From an uncultured Clostridia bacterium (GTDB lineage: Bacteria > Bacillota > Clostridia > Oscillospirales > CAG-272), in the NCBI GenBank assembly GCA_948466345.1, contig CAOKAC010000012.1, forward strand, positions 1 to 39,072: DNA of 39,072 nt, read 5' to 3'. This document shows positions 1 to 8,963 of the stretch, piece after piece. Under the pieces are notes generated by a model. That model ran no database searches. It was not told where the DNA came from and saw only the letters and a program-made list of their open reading frames with translations. Every line of letters starts with the position of its first letter. Within the stretch, counting starts at the first letter, position 1. The translations under genes and the position numbers were made by a program.

Positions 1-89
1 GCACTGGTGCCAATCCCAGATATCCTCTCATGGCTGAACTTCGTCAGATGTATCTTAATGCTTATTTTGGTCAACATACTGTACTGTAA
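1..89 (+). CDS. adhE: C-terminal end of AdhE-type aldehyde-alcohol dehydrogenase (partial)
   Basis: The frame beginning at base 3 is open to a TAA at 87-89 and gives 28 residues. They include TGANPRYPL and MYLNAYFG, which match the conserved end of bifunctional acetaldehyde/alcohol dehydrogenase AdhE (CTGxNPRYPL followed by a helix ending in YYG or YFG). AdhE reduces acetyl-CoA to ethanol with NADH in fermenting anaerobes, and the iron-dependent alcohol dehydrogenase domain is C-terminal. A stand-alone iron-containing alcohol dehydrogenase is the alternative, because only the tail is in view. The rest of the gene lies upstream of the window. Confidence 0.7.
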   Translation, partial: TGANPRYPLMAELRQMYLNAYFGQHTVL

Positions 90-176
90 AAATATAAATA
101 ATTTTTCTTATACAAGCCATAAGAGCCAGGCTGATCCGAATTTTATGCAAAATCAAAGAAAGGTAAGGTCATAAAT

Positions 177-926
177 ATGAAGCTGGACAATGTTATTGCA
201 GTAAGAACCGGAAAGAAAGTTTATCGCGATGGAGATCGGACAATTAAAGTGTTCGAAAGTGGCTTTTCCAAAGCAGATATTTTGAACGAGGCATTGAACC
301 AGGCACGGATTGAGGAGACGGGACTGAACATTCCAAAGATTTTGGAAGTTAGTATGGTGGAAGGGAAATGGGCCATTGTTTCCGAATATGTTGAAGGAAA
401 GACTTTGGCTCAGCTGATGGAAGAAAATCCAGATCAAATTGATAAATATTTAGAGCTATTTGTAGATCTGCAAATTGAGGTACACAATAAAAAGGCCCCG
501 CTTCTCAACAAGCTTAAGGATAAGATGAATCGAAAAATTAGCCAGGCACAGTTGGATGCAACCACCCGCTACGATCTGCACACACGGTTGGAGGCAATGC
601 CGAAGCACAATAAGGTATGCCACGGAGATTTCAATCCGTCCAATATCATTATTGGGGAGGACGGCATGCCCTATATACTGGACTGGTCGCATGCGACTCA
701 GGGAAACGCTTCTGCAGATGTGGCAAGAACCTATCTTTTGTTCCGGCTTGCAGGTGATCAGCCACTGGCAGATAAATATATGGATTTATTCTGCAAAAAA
801 AGTGATACAGCAAAGCAGTACGTACAGAAATGGATGCCGATTGTGGCGGCTTCTCAGTCTGTTAAAGGAAAAGAAGATGAGCGAGAATTTCTTCTCTCTT
901 GGGTAGATGTAGTAGATTACGAATAA
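177..926 (+). CDS. Aminoglycoside phosphotransferase-family (APH/choline kinase-like) protein
   Basis: This 249-residue protein has the kinase-like fold of the APH/choline kinase family. The Brenner motif CHGDFNPSNII is at about residues 145-155 and carries the catalytic Asp and the metal-binding Asn. The magnesium-binding DWSHA follows at about 165. An N-terminal lobe with VSEYVEGKTL corresponds to the hinge. Family members transfer phosphate from ATP to a small hydroxyl compound. The substrate cannot be read from sequence, and antibiotic resistance should not be assumed. The ATG at 177 has GAAAGGTAAGG just upstream. The gene stands alone between the adhE-type gene and a terminator. Confidence 0.8.
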   Translation: MKLDNVIAVRTGKKVYRDGDRTIKVFESGFSKADILNEALNQARIEETGLNIPKILEVSMVEGKWAIVSEYVEGKTLAQLMEENPDQIDKYLELFVDLQIEVHNKKAPLLNKLKDKMNRKISQAQLDATTRYDLHTRLEAMPKHNKVCHGDFNPSNIIIGEDGMPYILDWSHATQGNASADVARTYLLFRLAGDQPLADKYMDLFCKKSDTAKQYVQKWMPIVAASQSVKGKEDEREFLLSWVDVVDYE

Positions 927-941
927 TAGAGATAATATACA

Positions 942-974
942 AATAGCCGTCCAGTTACTCTGGGCGGTTATTTT
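942..974 (+). terminator. Rho-independent terminator after the APH-like gene
   Basis: A 13-bp stem (942-954 with 960-972, two G-U pairs) around a 5-nt loop runs into TTTTGTG. It starts 15 nt after the stop codon of the APH-like gene. Confidence 0.75.
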
Positions 975-976
975 GT

Positions 977-1005
977 GTATAGTGGGAAGATTTTTGCAGA
1001 TACTA
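977..1005 (+). promoter_or_regulatory. Candidate sigma-G (forespore) promoter of the GerA-family gene
   Basis: GTATA at 977-981, a 17-nt spacer, then GATACTA at 999-1005 resembles the sigma-F/sigma-G consensus (GNATR, about 18 nt, CATNNTA). It lies 33 nt before the GTG start. Germination receptor genes are classically sigma-G dependent, so the match makes biological sense. It is a consensus match by eye, with one mismatch (G for C) at the first -10 base. Confidence 0.45.
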
Positions 1006-1038
1006 TTTACATCGTAAAACTGCTTTGGGAGGGAAACT

Positions 1039-2466
1039 GTGGAAATCTTTACAGAAAAGTTATGCTCTGATTTAGATAAAAATATTGAAACAATGGATCG
1101 GTTACTCCATTACGGCGATAGCTTTGATTTGATTAAGCGTACTATGCGGATCAATAATACGAAGCTGGTTATGTATTATATTGATGGATTTGTCAAAGGA
1201 GAAGAAATCCAGCGGCTCATGCTGCATTTTGTAACTTTAAAAGACTTTGGTGACGGCAGCCAGGAAGCGGCACAGCGTTTTGCAGATGAATGTGTCCCCA
1301 GTGTTGAAGTAGATGTAACAGACAGTGTGGATTCCATTATTACAATGATTCTGTCTGGCTGTACGGCCATGTTTTCAGAAGGATTTGGTGCGCATTGCAT
1401 CATCATTGACGCGAGAACCTATCCCGCTCGTCAGGCTACGGAGCCGGAAAATGACAGAGTAATGCGTGGTTCCAGGGACGGATTTGTAGAAACACTGATT
1501 TTTAATACCGCCATGCTGCGTCGACGGATTCGGGATCCCCGAATGACAGTGCAATATGTAAGCGGCGGACGTTCATCCAGAACAGATATCGCCATATGTT
1601 ATATGAAAGACAAAGCGGATACCGATTATGTGAAGCTTTTAACGGAAAAGCTGAAAAATATGGATACAGACTCTCTCACTATGGGACACGAAAGCATTGC
1701 GGAAACATTGATTCGTAAACGCTGGTACAATCCTTTTCCTAAAATACGGACAACAGAACGTCCAGATGCGGCTGCCGCTTCTGTACTGGAGGGAGATGTG
1801 ATCCTTCTATGTGATAATAGTCCAGAAGCAATGATTTTGCCTACCTCAATTTTTGATTTTCTGCAGGAAACAGACGACTATTATTTTCCTCCACTGACTG
1901 GAACCTACCTGCGTATTGTACGGCAGATCGTTTTTTGGTCTACCATGTTTGTTACACCAATCTGGTATTTACTACTGATGCATCAAGCAATCCTTCCGGA
2001 GTGGATGCAATTTATTATACCGGCAGATTCGGGAGATTTACCTATCATCCTACAGTTGTATCTGACGGAATTTATGATTGATGGTCTCAAATTGGCTTCT
2101 ATGAATACGCCAAGCGTGCTGTCTAATTCGCTGTCTGTTGTGGGAGGACTTATGCTTGGAGAATTTGCAGTACAAGTAGGATGGTTATGCTCCGATGTAA
2201 TTTTGTACATGGCTTTTGTGTCTATTGCAAACTTTACCCAATCATCCTACGAATTGGGGTACGCCTTCAAGTTTATGCGGATGCTGCTTTTGCTCTTTAC
2301 AGCGCTCTTCAGCACATGGGGATTTGCGGGAGGCGTTTTGCTTGTGATTATTTTAATTGCCACAAATAAAACAGTTAACGGAAAACGCAGCTATCTCTAT
2401 CCATTTATTCCTTTTGACGGCAGAGCCCTTGCCAGACTGGTCTTTAGACTGAAAAAACGAGATTGA
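1039..2466 (+). CDS. GerA-family spore germination protein, SpoVAF-like
   Basis: This 475-residue protein has the GerA/SpoVAF layout. A soluble N-terminal half (FDLIKRTM, YYIDGFVKGEE) is followed by the family hallmark around residues 255-300 (GDVILLCDNSPEAMILP, then DDYYFPP), and then several hydrophobic segments from about 300 to 455. Such proteins sit in the spore inner membrane and act in nutrient-triggered germination. No gerB- or gerC-type partner is adjacent, and the N-terminal block resembles SpoVAF, so I prefer a SpoVAF-like call to a full receptor A-subunit. The start is GTG at 1039 with GGGAGGG upstream. The stop codon overlaps a strong terminator. Confidence 0.85.
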   Translation: MEIFTEKLCSDLDKNIETMDRLLHYGDSFDLIKRTMRINNTKLVMYYIDGFVKGEEIQRLMLHFVTLKDFGDGSQEAAQRFADECVPSVEVDVTDSVDSIITMILSGCTAMFSEGFGAHCIIIDARTYPARQATEPENDRVMRGSRDGFVETLIFNTAMLRRRIRDPRMTVQYVSGGRSSRTDIAICYMKDKADTDYVKLLTEKLKNMDTDSLTMGHESIAETLIRKRWYNPFPKIRTTERPDAAAASVLEGDVILLCDNSPEAMILPTSIFDFLQETDDYYFPPLTGTYLRIVRQIVFWSTMFVTPIWYLLLMHQAILPEWMQFIIPADSGDLPIILQLYLTEFMIDGLKLASMNTPSVLSNSLSVVGGLMLGEFAVQVGWLCSDVILYMAFVSIANFTQSSYELGYAFKFMRMLLLLFTALFSTWGFAGGVLLVIILIATNKTVNGKRSYLYPFIPFDGRALARLVFRLKKRD

Positions 2467-2507
2467 AAAGAAATAGGAGAAGGGGATCCCTTCTCCTATT
2501 TCTTTTC
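2465..2507. terminator. Strong inverted-repeat terminator
   Basis: A perfect 20-bp inverted repeat (2465-2484 and 2488-2507) has only GAT between the arms, and its first bases lie inside the stop codon of the GerA-family gene. The outer arm is A/T-rich, so it reads as a terminator on the plus strand and insulates the rhamnulokinase promoter that follows at once. Confidence 0.8.
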
Positions 2508-2517
2508 AAATTTCCCC

Positions 2518-2546
2518 TTGGAAAATCTATGCAGCTATGGTATACT
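2518..2546 (+). promoter_or_regulatory. Sigma-A promoter of rhaB-like gene
   Basis: TTGGAA at 2518-2523, a 17-nt spacer and TATACT at 2541-2546, 35 nt before the ATG at 2581. It begins 11 nt after the preceding terminator. No obvious CRE or regulator palindrome is seen. Confidence 0.65.
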
Positions 2547-2580
2547 GATAAAAAAGATATATACGAAAGGGGAAGAGCCC

Positions 2581-4056
2581 ATGAAAAAATATCTTGCAAT
2601 TGACCTTGGTGCCTCCAGCGGGCGGGGCATTCTGGGAACTATTGAAAATAAAAAACTGAAGCTGCAGGAGCAGCATAGGTTTTCCAACGATCCGGTAGAA
2701 ACACCTTCCGGCTTTTTTTGGGATACCCTGCGGCTTTTGTATGAAATAAAAACTGCCATAGCTAAGTGCGCTAGAGAAGGCGGCCTGGATTCTATCGGTA
2801 TTGATACCTGGGGAGTGGATTACGGATACATTGATGCCAGCGGTGCAATGCTTTCTCATTCTTATCAGTATAGAGATTTGCGCACAGCCCCTATGATTGA
2901 TCAGGTGTATGGAAAAATTCCGTATGATATCCTTTATAAGATTACCGGAATTGAATCTATGTCCTTTAACACCATTTTTCAGTTGGCCGCAGATTTTGCC
3001 AATCGTCCATGGCTTCTGACTGCCGCCGATAAGCTACTGCTTACACCGGATCTTTTAGGATACTTTCTTACTGGGAAAATGGCTTCGGAGTATACAATTG
3101 CCTCAACAACGGCACTTTTGAATGCTTCAAAAAAAGAATATGATAGGGAAGTACTAGCCGCACTCGGTGTTGACAGTACTCTCTTTCCGCCTGTAGTGAT
3201 GCCTGGCAGTATTCTTGGAAGACTTCATGAAAAAATCAATTCCGACACAGGCAATACTGGCGCGACAGTAGTAAATGTCTGCAGTCACGACACTGCCAGC
3301 GCGATTTTGGCAGTACCTGCAAAAGAGAAAGATTTTCTGTACATATCCAGCGGGACTTGGTCTCTTATGGGAATTGAGTCAGGCCATCCGCTGATTACAC
3401 CTGTATCACAAAAATACAGTTTTACCAATGAGGGCGGCGCATTTGGACACATCAATGTTATGAAAAACATTATGGGCCTTTGGCTGATTCAAGAATCTAA
3501 AAGGCAATGGAGACGGGAAGGAAAGGAATACAGCTTCGATGAAATGTCTTCTGCGGCGCTTGCAGCAGAGCCTTTCCGTTCCATAATTGATCCGGACAAC
3601 GCCATATTTTCTCCCGCCGGCGACATACCTAGTCGTATCCGTGATTATTGTAAGAAAACTAGACAGCCAGTCCCGGAAGATATGGGCGCCATCGTTCGCT
3701 GCATATTTGAAAGTCTCGCGTTGCGGTATCGCTGGACTGCAGAAAAATTGGAGGAACTTTCTGGAAAAAAATATACATCCATAAATATTGTTGGAGGCGG
3801 CACAAAGGATAGCCTTCTCTGCCGCTTTACGGCAGACGGTACCGGAAGAATCGTATATGCTGGTCCGGTAGAGGCCACTGCAATTGGAAATATTATGATG
3901 CAGGCATATGCCGCCGGAGAAGTGAAGTCCTGCGAGGAAATTCGGGGAATTGTGCGCAACTCCTTTGATGTACAAGTATACACACCCAATCTATTGCATC
4001 AGGCAGAATGGGATGCAGCATATAAGCAATTTTGTACACTTGTAGATAGTAATTGA
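2581..4056 (+). CDS. rhaB: Rhamnulokinase-type FGGY sugar kinase
   Basis: This 491-residue FGGY-family kinase starts MKKYLAIDLGASSGRG, the ATP-binding phosphate 1 motif as found in rhamnulokinases. IGIDTWGVDYG at about residue 74 and the stretch GIESMSFNTIFQL are typical of RhaB. A second actin-like half carries SSGTWSLMG and NIVGGGTKD. RhaB phosphorylates L-rhamnulose to L-rhamnulose 1-phosphate. The ATG at 2581 is chosen because GAAAGGGGAAG precedes it and the family begins there; the frame stays open upstream but that part is promoter. No rhaA, rhaD or transporter is adjacent, so the true substrate could be another ketose or deoxysugar. Confidence 0.82.
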   Translation: MKKYLAIDLGASSGRGILGTIENKKLKLQEQHRFSNDPVETPSGFFWDTLRLLYEIKTAIAKCAREGGLDSIGIDTWGVDYGYIDASGAMLSHSYQYRDLRTAPMIDQVYGKIPYDILYKITGIESMSFNTIFQLAADFANRPWLLTAADKLLLTPDLLGYFLTGKMASEYTIASTTALLNASKKEYDREVLAALGVDSTLFPPVVMPGSILGRLHEKINSDTGNTGATVVNVCSHDTASAILAVPAKEKDFLYISSGTWSLMGIESGHPLITPVSQKYSFTNEGGAFGHINVMKNIMGLWLIQESKRQWRREGKEYSFDEMSSAALAAEPFRSIIDPDNAIFSPAGDIPSRIRDYCKKTRQPVPEDMGAIVRCIFESLALRYRWTAEKLEELSGKKYTSINIVGGGTKDSLLCRFTADGTGRIVYAGPVEATAIGNIMMQAYAAGEVKSCEEIRGIVRNSFDVQVYTPNLLHQAEWDAAYKQFCTLVDSN

Positions 4057-4182
4057 TTAAATAGGAAATTTTTTACTTTAAATTTATACTGAAAAGCATA
4101 TCTTTTGCGTGACAAATTCTTGTGCAAGCTGTAGAAAATCGTCTTTTTAGGAAGAACTCATTCAAAAAAACATAGAAATCTG

Positions 4183-4211
4183 TTTCCATTTTTTCTGTTT
4201 TATGCTATACT
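4183..4211 (+). promoter_or_regulatory. Candidate sigma-A promoter of prs
   Basis: TTTCCA at 4183-4188, a 17-nt spacer and TATACT at 4206-4211, with TGC just before the -10 box (a possible extended -10). The 230-nt gap 4057-4286 otherwise holds A/T-rich sequence and the leader hairpin listed next. I see no gene in it. Confidence 0.5.
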
Positions 4212-4222
4212 ATTGTCGTATT

Positions 4223-4246
4223 TCCGCCTTTAGAGTAAAGTGCGGA
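4223..4246 (+). other. Leader hairpin upstream of prs
   Basis: Just downstream of the predicted start of transcription, TCCGC (4223-4227) plus CTTT pairs with AAAG plus GCGGA (4242-4246), leaving a 5-nt loop and one bulged T. No U-run follows, so it is not an intrinsic terminator. It may stabilise or regulate the mRNA. It does not look like a known riboswitch. Confidence 0.35.
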
Positions 4247-4286
4247 GCATTTGTTCAGTTATTTTAAAATGGATCAAAATTAAAGG

Positions 4287-5441
4287 ATGGTACAAAACAA
4301 AATGGAAAGTTTGTATGGAGAACTCGGTGTAATTGGAATGCGTGGATGCGAGGGCTTTGTATCTCAAGTAGACGCCTACCTACGTGAATGGAGACGGCAT
4401 GATGACGATCAGGAGTTTATCATGCGTGCCGATTGTCCTCGGTTTGGATCCGGAGAGGCAAAAGCGCTTTTGCATGAATCTGCCCGTGGCCATGACGTAT
4501 ACATCATTTCTGACTGTTTTAACTATGCTGAAAAATATAAAATGCAGGGTATGATGGTTCCCATGAGTCCAGACGACCATTTTGCAGACCTCAAACGGGT
4601 AATTGCGGCAATTGCCGGTAAAGCTTCCCGTATATCTGTAATTATGCCAATGCTGTATGAAGGACGTCAGCACAGAAAAGCATCTCGCGAATCCTTGGAC
4701 TGTGCACTGGCTCTGCAGGATTTGGTAAGTATGGGCGTTTCCAATATTGTTACTTTTGATGCACATGATCCTAGGGTGCAAAATGCAATCCCCCTTCACG
4801 GCTTTGATAATGTTCGGCCTTCCTATCAAATGCTGAAAGCACTTGTGCGTGCATATCCAGATATTTCTTTGACAAAAGATGATATTATGTTTATCTCTCC
4901 AGACGAAGGCGCCATGTCCCGAAGTATGTATTATTCTTCTGTTATGGGCGTGGAACTAGGCATGTTTTATAAACGGAGAAACTACTCCATAATTATAGAT
5001 GGGAAAAATCCCATTGAGGCCCATGAATATCTTGGAAGAAGTGTAGAAGGAAAAGATGTCATCGTTGTAGATGATATGATTTCCTCCGGAGACTCTATCC
5101 TGGATGTATCTGAGCAGCTCAAGGAAAAGGGGGCACGTAGAGTTTTCCTGTTTACTACCTTTGGCCTGTTTGTTTCCGGGCCGGAGGTATTCGACAGAGC
5201 ATATGAAAAAGGAATCTTCAACAAAGTATTTACTACCAACCTAATCTATACCAGTCCAGAAGTTACCTCAAGAGAGTGGTACGAAAGCGTTAATATGTGC
5301 AAATATGTAGCATATATCATCGATACTTTAAACCACAATCAGTCTATTTCTTCTCTGCTGGATCCTGTCACTAGAATCCATAAAATTATGGATAGACAGG
5401 CTGCAAAAGCTGCCCAGCAGCTGAGCATTTCTGAAAAATAA
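4287..5441 (+). CDS. prs: Ribose-phosphate pyrophosphokinase (PRPP synthetase), long clostridial type
   Basis: This enzyme of up to 384 residues makes PRPP from ribose 5-phosphate and ATP for nucleotide, His and Trp synthesis. Visible family blocks are DDHFADLKRVIAA, IMPMLYEGRQHRKASRES (catalytic flap region), FDAHDPRVQNA, and the PRPP-binding loop VVDDMISSGDS at about residue 260. It is longer than the roughly 315-residue classical form and matches the extended variant common in Clostridia. The ATG at 4287 has AAAGG directly against it, which is too close. The ATG at 4302 (MESLYGELG) is a credible alternative start. It begins the prs-argS-yebC-lgt-folD run. Confidence 0.9.
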   Translation: MVQNKMESLYGELGVIGMRGCEGFVSQVDAYLREWRRHDDDQEFIMRADCPRFGSGEAKALLHESARGHDVYIISDCFNYAEKYKMQGMMVPMSPDDHFADLKRVIAAIAGKASRISVIMPMLYEGRQHRKASRESLDCALALQDLVSMGVSNIVTFDAHDPRVQNAIPLHGFDNVRPSYQMLKALVRAYPDISLTKDDIMFISPDEGAMSRSMYYSSVMGVELGMFYKRRNYSIIIDGKNPIEAHEYLGRSVEGKDVIVVDDMISSGDSILDVSEQLKEKGARRVFLFTTFGLFVSGPEVFDRAYEKGIFNKVFTTNLIYTSPEVTSREWYESVNMCKYVAYIIDTLNHNQSISSLLDPVTRIHKIMDRQAAKAAQQLSISEK

Positions 5442-5464
5442 ACCTACGAAAGGGATACAGGTGC

Positions 5465-7177
5465 ATGCTGACATTTAAAAAACACATATCCGAAATCCTT
5501 GAACATGCAATTCACAAGCAGTTCGGCGCGGATTCTTTGACAGCGAAAGACATTTGTTCTATGCTGGAATATCCTCCGGACAGTGCAATGGGGGACCTGG
5601 CGCTGCCTTGCTTCAAGTTAAGCAAGATTTTAAAAATAGCGCCTCCCAAAATCGCGACATCTTTATGTGATGCGTTGTCTGGGTATGAAACGCTTTGCAG
5701 TGCCTTGGTACAAGGCGGATACTTGAATATCTGTATTGCACCGGTGTATCTTATTGAATCTATTCTTACAAAAATTGAATCGGATAGGGAAAAGTATGGA
5801 TCCAGCAGTCAAGGATCCGGGAAAACGGTGGTGCTGGATTACGCCTCTCCCAATATTGCTAAGCCTTTTCATATCGGTCATCTTGGAACAACAGTGATTG
5901 GCCATTCCCTAAAGCTGCTTCATGAATTTGCGGGATATCATTGTGTAGGTATCAATCATTTAGGCGACTGGGGTACACAGTTTGGTAAGCTGATCGTAGC
6001 ATATCGTAAGTGGGGCAGTCGTGAGAAAATTGAGGCCGGCGGTATTGATGCCTTGGTAGAGCTTTATGTAAAATTTCACGCTGAAGCGGAAAAAGACGAT
6101 AATCTGAACCAGGCGGCCAGAGACGAATTTAAAAAATTAGAAGAAAACGATGCAGACAATATTGCGTTGTGGAAGTGGTTTATTGATATATCTAACCGGG
6201 AATATGATGTGACCTTTGCCCAACTCGGCATTACCTTTGACAGTTACGCAGGGGAAAGCTTTTATACAGATAAAATGCCGGAACAGGTGAAAAAAATGCG
6301 GGAGAAAAATCTCCTGGTAATTGATGACGGCGCTTCTATCGTGGACCTATCTGCGTATAATATGCCGCCCTGTCTGATTCTCAAGCGGGATGGCGGAACC
6401 TTGTATCCTACTAGAGATATTGCTGCAGCTGTATATAGAAAACGCACCTATGATTTTGATAAATGTATCTATATCACCTCTGCTGGACAGAGTCTGCATT
6501 TCGCGCAGTGGTTCAAGGTGGTAGAATTGATGGGATATGACTGGTTTGAACAGCTGGTGCATGTACCTTACGGTACTGTAAGCATTGGCGGAGAAAAATT
6601 GGCTACCCGTACCGGAAATGTAGTACTGCTGAAAAAACTGTTTGCCCAAGCAATTGAGAAAGTGCGTGCACGAATCGAAGAAAAAAATCCAGGGCTTACT
6701 GATAAAGACGCGGTTGCAGAGGCTGTGGGTGTAGGCGCCGTAGTGTTCCACTATCTTTATAACAGTCGAATTAAGGATATCAACTTTGTAATGGAAGACG
6801 CACTCAGCTTTGAAGGCAATACCGGACCTTATGCGCAGTATACCTACGCCCGTACCTGCAGCGTATTAGAAAAAGCGGGAGAAATTCCAAAGGCAGAAGC
6901 TAAAATTACTGCATCAGAGGAAGGGGAAGTTTTGAAGATCCTTTCTCGATTCCCGGAGAAGGTGCAGACTGCTTTGGCGGAGTATGAGCCTTCCGTGATT
7001 ACACGGTATGCGATTGAACTTTGCACTGCGTTTAACCGGTTCTATCACAATTGCCCTATTCTTACAGCAGAGGATGCAGCAGTGCGCGCGACGCGGCTGC
7101 GGATTACTAAGGCATGTGGTATTGTAATCAAAAGTGCGCTGCGTCTCATTTGCCTACGCACACCGGAAAAAATATAA
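5465..7177 (+). CDS. argS: Arginyl-tRNA synthetase
   Basis: This class I aminoacyl-tRNA synthetase of 570 residues charges tRNA-Arg. The N-terminal additional domain (residues 1-110) precedes the motif ASPNIAKPFHIGHLG, with HIGH at 136-139. The KMSKS equivalent is the degenerate KLATRTGN at 378-385; this loop is often degenerate in ArgS. The tail with the DALSFEGNTGPYAQYTYAR block forms the anticodon-binding domain. Length is normal. The start ATG is preceded by GAAAGGG. It lies 23 nt after prs, so there is no room for a T-box leader and it is probably cotranscribed. Confidence 0.95.
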   Translation: MLTFKKHISEILEHAIHKQFGADSLTAKDICSMLEYPPDSAMGDLALPCFKLSKILKIAPPKIATSLCDALSGYETLCSALVQGGYLNICIAPVYLIESILTKIESDREKYGSSSQGSGKTVVLDYASPNIAKPFHIGHLGTTVIGHSLKLLHEFAGYHCVGINHLGDWGTQFGKLIVAYRKWGSREKIEAGGIDALVELYVKFHAEAEKDDNLNQAARDEFKKLEENDADNIALWKWFIDISNREYDVTFAQLGITFDSYAGESFYTDKMPEQVKKMREKNLLVIDDGASIVDLSAYNMPPCLILKRDGGTLYPTRDIAAAVYRKRTYDFDKCIYITSAGQSLHFAQWFKVVELMGYDWFEQLVHVPYGTVSIGGEKLATRTGNVVLLKKLFAQAIEKVRARIEEKNPGLTDKDAVAEAVGVGAVVFHYLYNSRIKDINFVMEDALSFEGNTGPYAQYTYARTCSVLEKAGEIPKAEAKITASEEGEVLKILSRFPEKVQTALAEYEPSVITRYAIELCTAFNRFYHNCPILTAEDAAVRATRLRITKACGIVIKSALRLICLRTPEKI

Positions 7178-7209
7178 TTTGTCGCTTTAACGTCAGATAG
7201 GAGAGTTTT

Positions 7210-7938
7210 ATGTCAGGACATAGTAAATGGAGCAACATAAAAAATAAAAAAGAAAAAACAGATGCTCAACGGGGCAAGATTTTTACAAAAATCGGTAAAG
7301 AAATAGCTATTGCTGTTCGCGCGGGCGGCCCCGATCCTGCATCCAACAATAAACTGCGAGATGCAATTGCAAAAGCAAAATCCAATAATGTGCCAAACGA
7401 TAACATTGAGCGAGCTATCAAAAAGGCTTCCGGTGCTGATGCTGTAAGCTATGAAGAGATCACTTATGAAGGTTACGGTCCTTCCGGTGTTGCAGTCATT
7501 GTTACAACAGCAACGGACAATAGGAATCGTACTGGCGGGGAAGTGCGACATTTCTTCGACAAATACGGTGGAAATCTGGGGCAAAGTGGCTGCGTATCTT
7601 TTATGTTCGACGACAAGGGTGTCATCATTATTGAGAAAACAAACAGCATCGATGAAGACGCGCTGATGGAAGCTGCGCTAGAAGCCGGAGCTGCAGATTT
7701 TGCAGGAGATGAAGACGTATATGAAATCTATACGGAGCTTTCTGACTTATCTTCTGTTCAAGACGCATTAGCCAATGCAGGTTACCCGATTCTTTCTGCT
7801 GAAATGGATAAAATACCGCAAAACTATGTTACTTTGACGGCAGAAGAAGATATTAAAAATATGAATTTGCTTTTGGAGCATCTGGACGACAATGACGATG
7901 TACAAAATGTATACCACAACTGGGAAAACTGCGATTAA
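7210..7938 (+). CDS. yebC: YebC/PmpR-family translation or transcription factor
   Basis: This 242-residue protein opens with the family signature MSGHSKWSNIKNKK and contains YEGYGPSGVAVIV and NRNRTGGEVRHFFDKYGGN, as in all YebC/TACO1 proteins. Family members act as transcriptional regulators in some bacteria, and more recent work links them to relieving ribosome stalling, including at proline-rich stretches. Length is normal. GGAGAG lies before the ATG. It is 32 nt downstream of argS in the same apparent operon. Confidence 0.95.
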   Translation: MSGHSKWSNIKNKKEKTDAQRGKIFTKIGKEIAIAVRAGGPDPASNNKLRDAIAKAKSNNVPNDNIERAIKKASGADAVSYEEITYEGYGPSGVAVIVTTATDNRNRTGGEVRHFFDKYGGNLGQSGCVSFMFDDKGVIIIEKTNSIDEDALMEAALEAGAADFAGDEDVYEIYTELSDLSSVQDALANAGYPILSAEMDKIPQNYVTLTAEEDIKNMNLLLEHLDDNDDVQNVYHNWENCD

Positions 7939-7964
7939 TTGCCATAGGAAAGGAGTCTGTGCAT

Positions 7965-8963
7965 ATGTATGAAATTTCTTTCCCCGGCCTTGGAATAGAC
8001 GGGTTAACAATCAAGAGTGTTGCTTTTACCATTTTGGGAAAAGATATTATGTGGTATGGAATTCTAATCTGTATCGGTATGATTTTGGCGTATTTGTATG
8101 CACATTCCCGCGCCAAATTTGAAGGCGTTAAAACAGACGATTTGCTGGATCTAGGCTTTTTTGTAATTCTATTTGGTATTGTGGGCGCAAGACTATATTA
8201 TGTCTTGTTCGCGCCTACCAGTTTTATCGCTTCCGGCGGTTCCTTCTGGGAAAACACTTGGAATACTATTGTAAACGTCGTTTCTATATGGAACGGAGGT
8301 CTGGCCATCTTCGGAGGTATTCTTGCTGGGTTTGTCACAGCACTTGTAGTAGCAAAAATAAAGAAAATTCATTTTTCAGTAATTGCAGATATCCTTGCAC
8401 CGTCTGTTATGATTGGCCAAATCATTGGCCGCTGGGGCAACTTTATGAATGCGGAGGCGTACGGCAACGAAACGACCGTTCCTTGGCGTATGGGAATCAG
8501 ACGAATTTCTGCCGAGGGTCTGTACGCTTCCAGTATAGAAGTGCATCCTACGTTTCTATATGAATCTTTGTGGAATTTAATTGGATTTATACTGATTGCA
8601 ATTTTCTATAAAAAGAAAAAATTTAACGGGCAAGTATTTTATTTTTATATGATTTGGTACGGTCTGGGTCGTGCCATAATCGAAGGACTGCGCAGCGACA
8701 GCCTGTATATTGCGGGCAACGAAAACCTGCGTGTCTCCCAAATTTTGGCGGCTATTGTATGCATAACAGGCATTGTTTTAATGACTGTCAACTTTCTAAA
8801 ACTAAAGCAAAAGGCGGTTTTATCTGATGCAAATGACGCAGTGCAGAGCCTGGAAGCATCTGCAGATATCTTGACAAAAGATATGCAGAAAAAAATAACG
8901 GCAGAAACACAGAAAACCAATACTTTACAAGGAGAAATGAAAGATGGCGGCAAGGATCATTGA
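7965..8963 (+). CDS. lgt: Prolipoprotein diacylglyceryl transferase
   Basis: Lgt transfers diacylglycerol from phosphatidylglycerol to the lipobox cysteine of prolipoproteins in the cytoplasmic membrane. The protein has about seven hydrophobic segments and the Lgt signature [13 protein letters not shown] beginning at residue 155, with [17 protein letters not shown] near the last membrane segment. The ATG at 7965 sits 10 nt after AAAGGAG; the GTG at 7959 is only 4 nt away, so I take the ATG (332 residues). A charged 60-residue tail follows the last membrane segment and its gene overlaps folD by 20 nt. Several lipoprotein substrates are encoded in this window. Confidence 0.94.
   Translation: MYEISFPGLGIDGLTIKSVAFTILGKDIMWYGILICIGMILAYLYAHSRAKFEGVKTDDLLDLGFFVILFGIVGARLYYVLFAPTSFIASGGSFWENTWNTIVNVVSIWNGGLAIFGGILAGFVTALVVAKIKKIHFSVIADILAPSVMIGQIIGRWGNFMNAEAYGNETTVPWRMGIRRISAEGLYASSIEVHPTFLYESLWNLIGFILIAIFYKKKKFNGQVFYFYMIWYGLGRAIIEGLRSDSLYIAGNENLRVSQILAAIVCITGIVLMTVNFLKLKQKAVLSDANDAVQSLEASADILTKDMQKKITAETQKTNTLQGEMKDGGKDH

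Noticed and set aside
177..926. Antibiotic resistance gene
   Set aside because: The APH fold is shared by many housekeeping kinases; there is no mobile element, and no specific aminoglycoside-binding signature is recognisable.
3406..3975. 189-residue open frame on the minus strand inside rhaB
   Set aside because: It is antisense to a well-conserved kinase, has Cys/Tyr-rich low-complexity composition and no ribosome binding site or family motif.
5442..5464. T-box leader for argS, gltX or glnS
   Set aside because: The gaps before these genes are 23-26 nt, and the leader before the MBL-gltX-glnS unit is under 40 nt; no specifier stem or T-box sequence fits.
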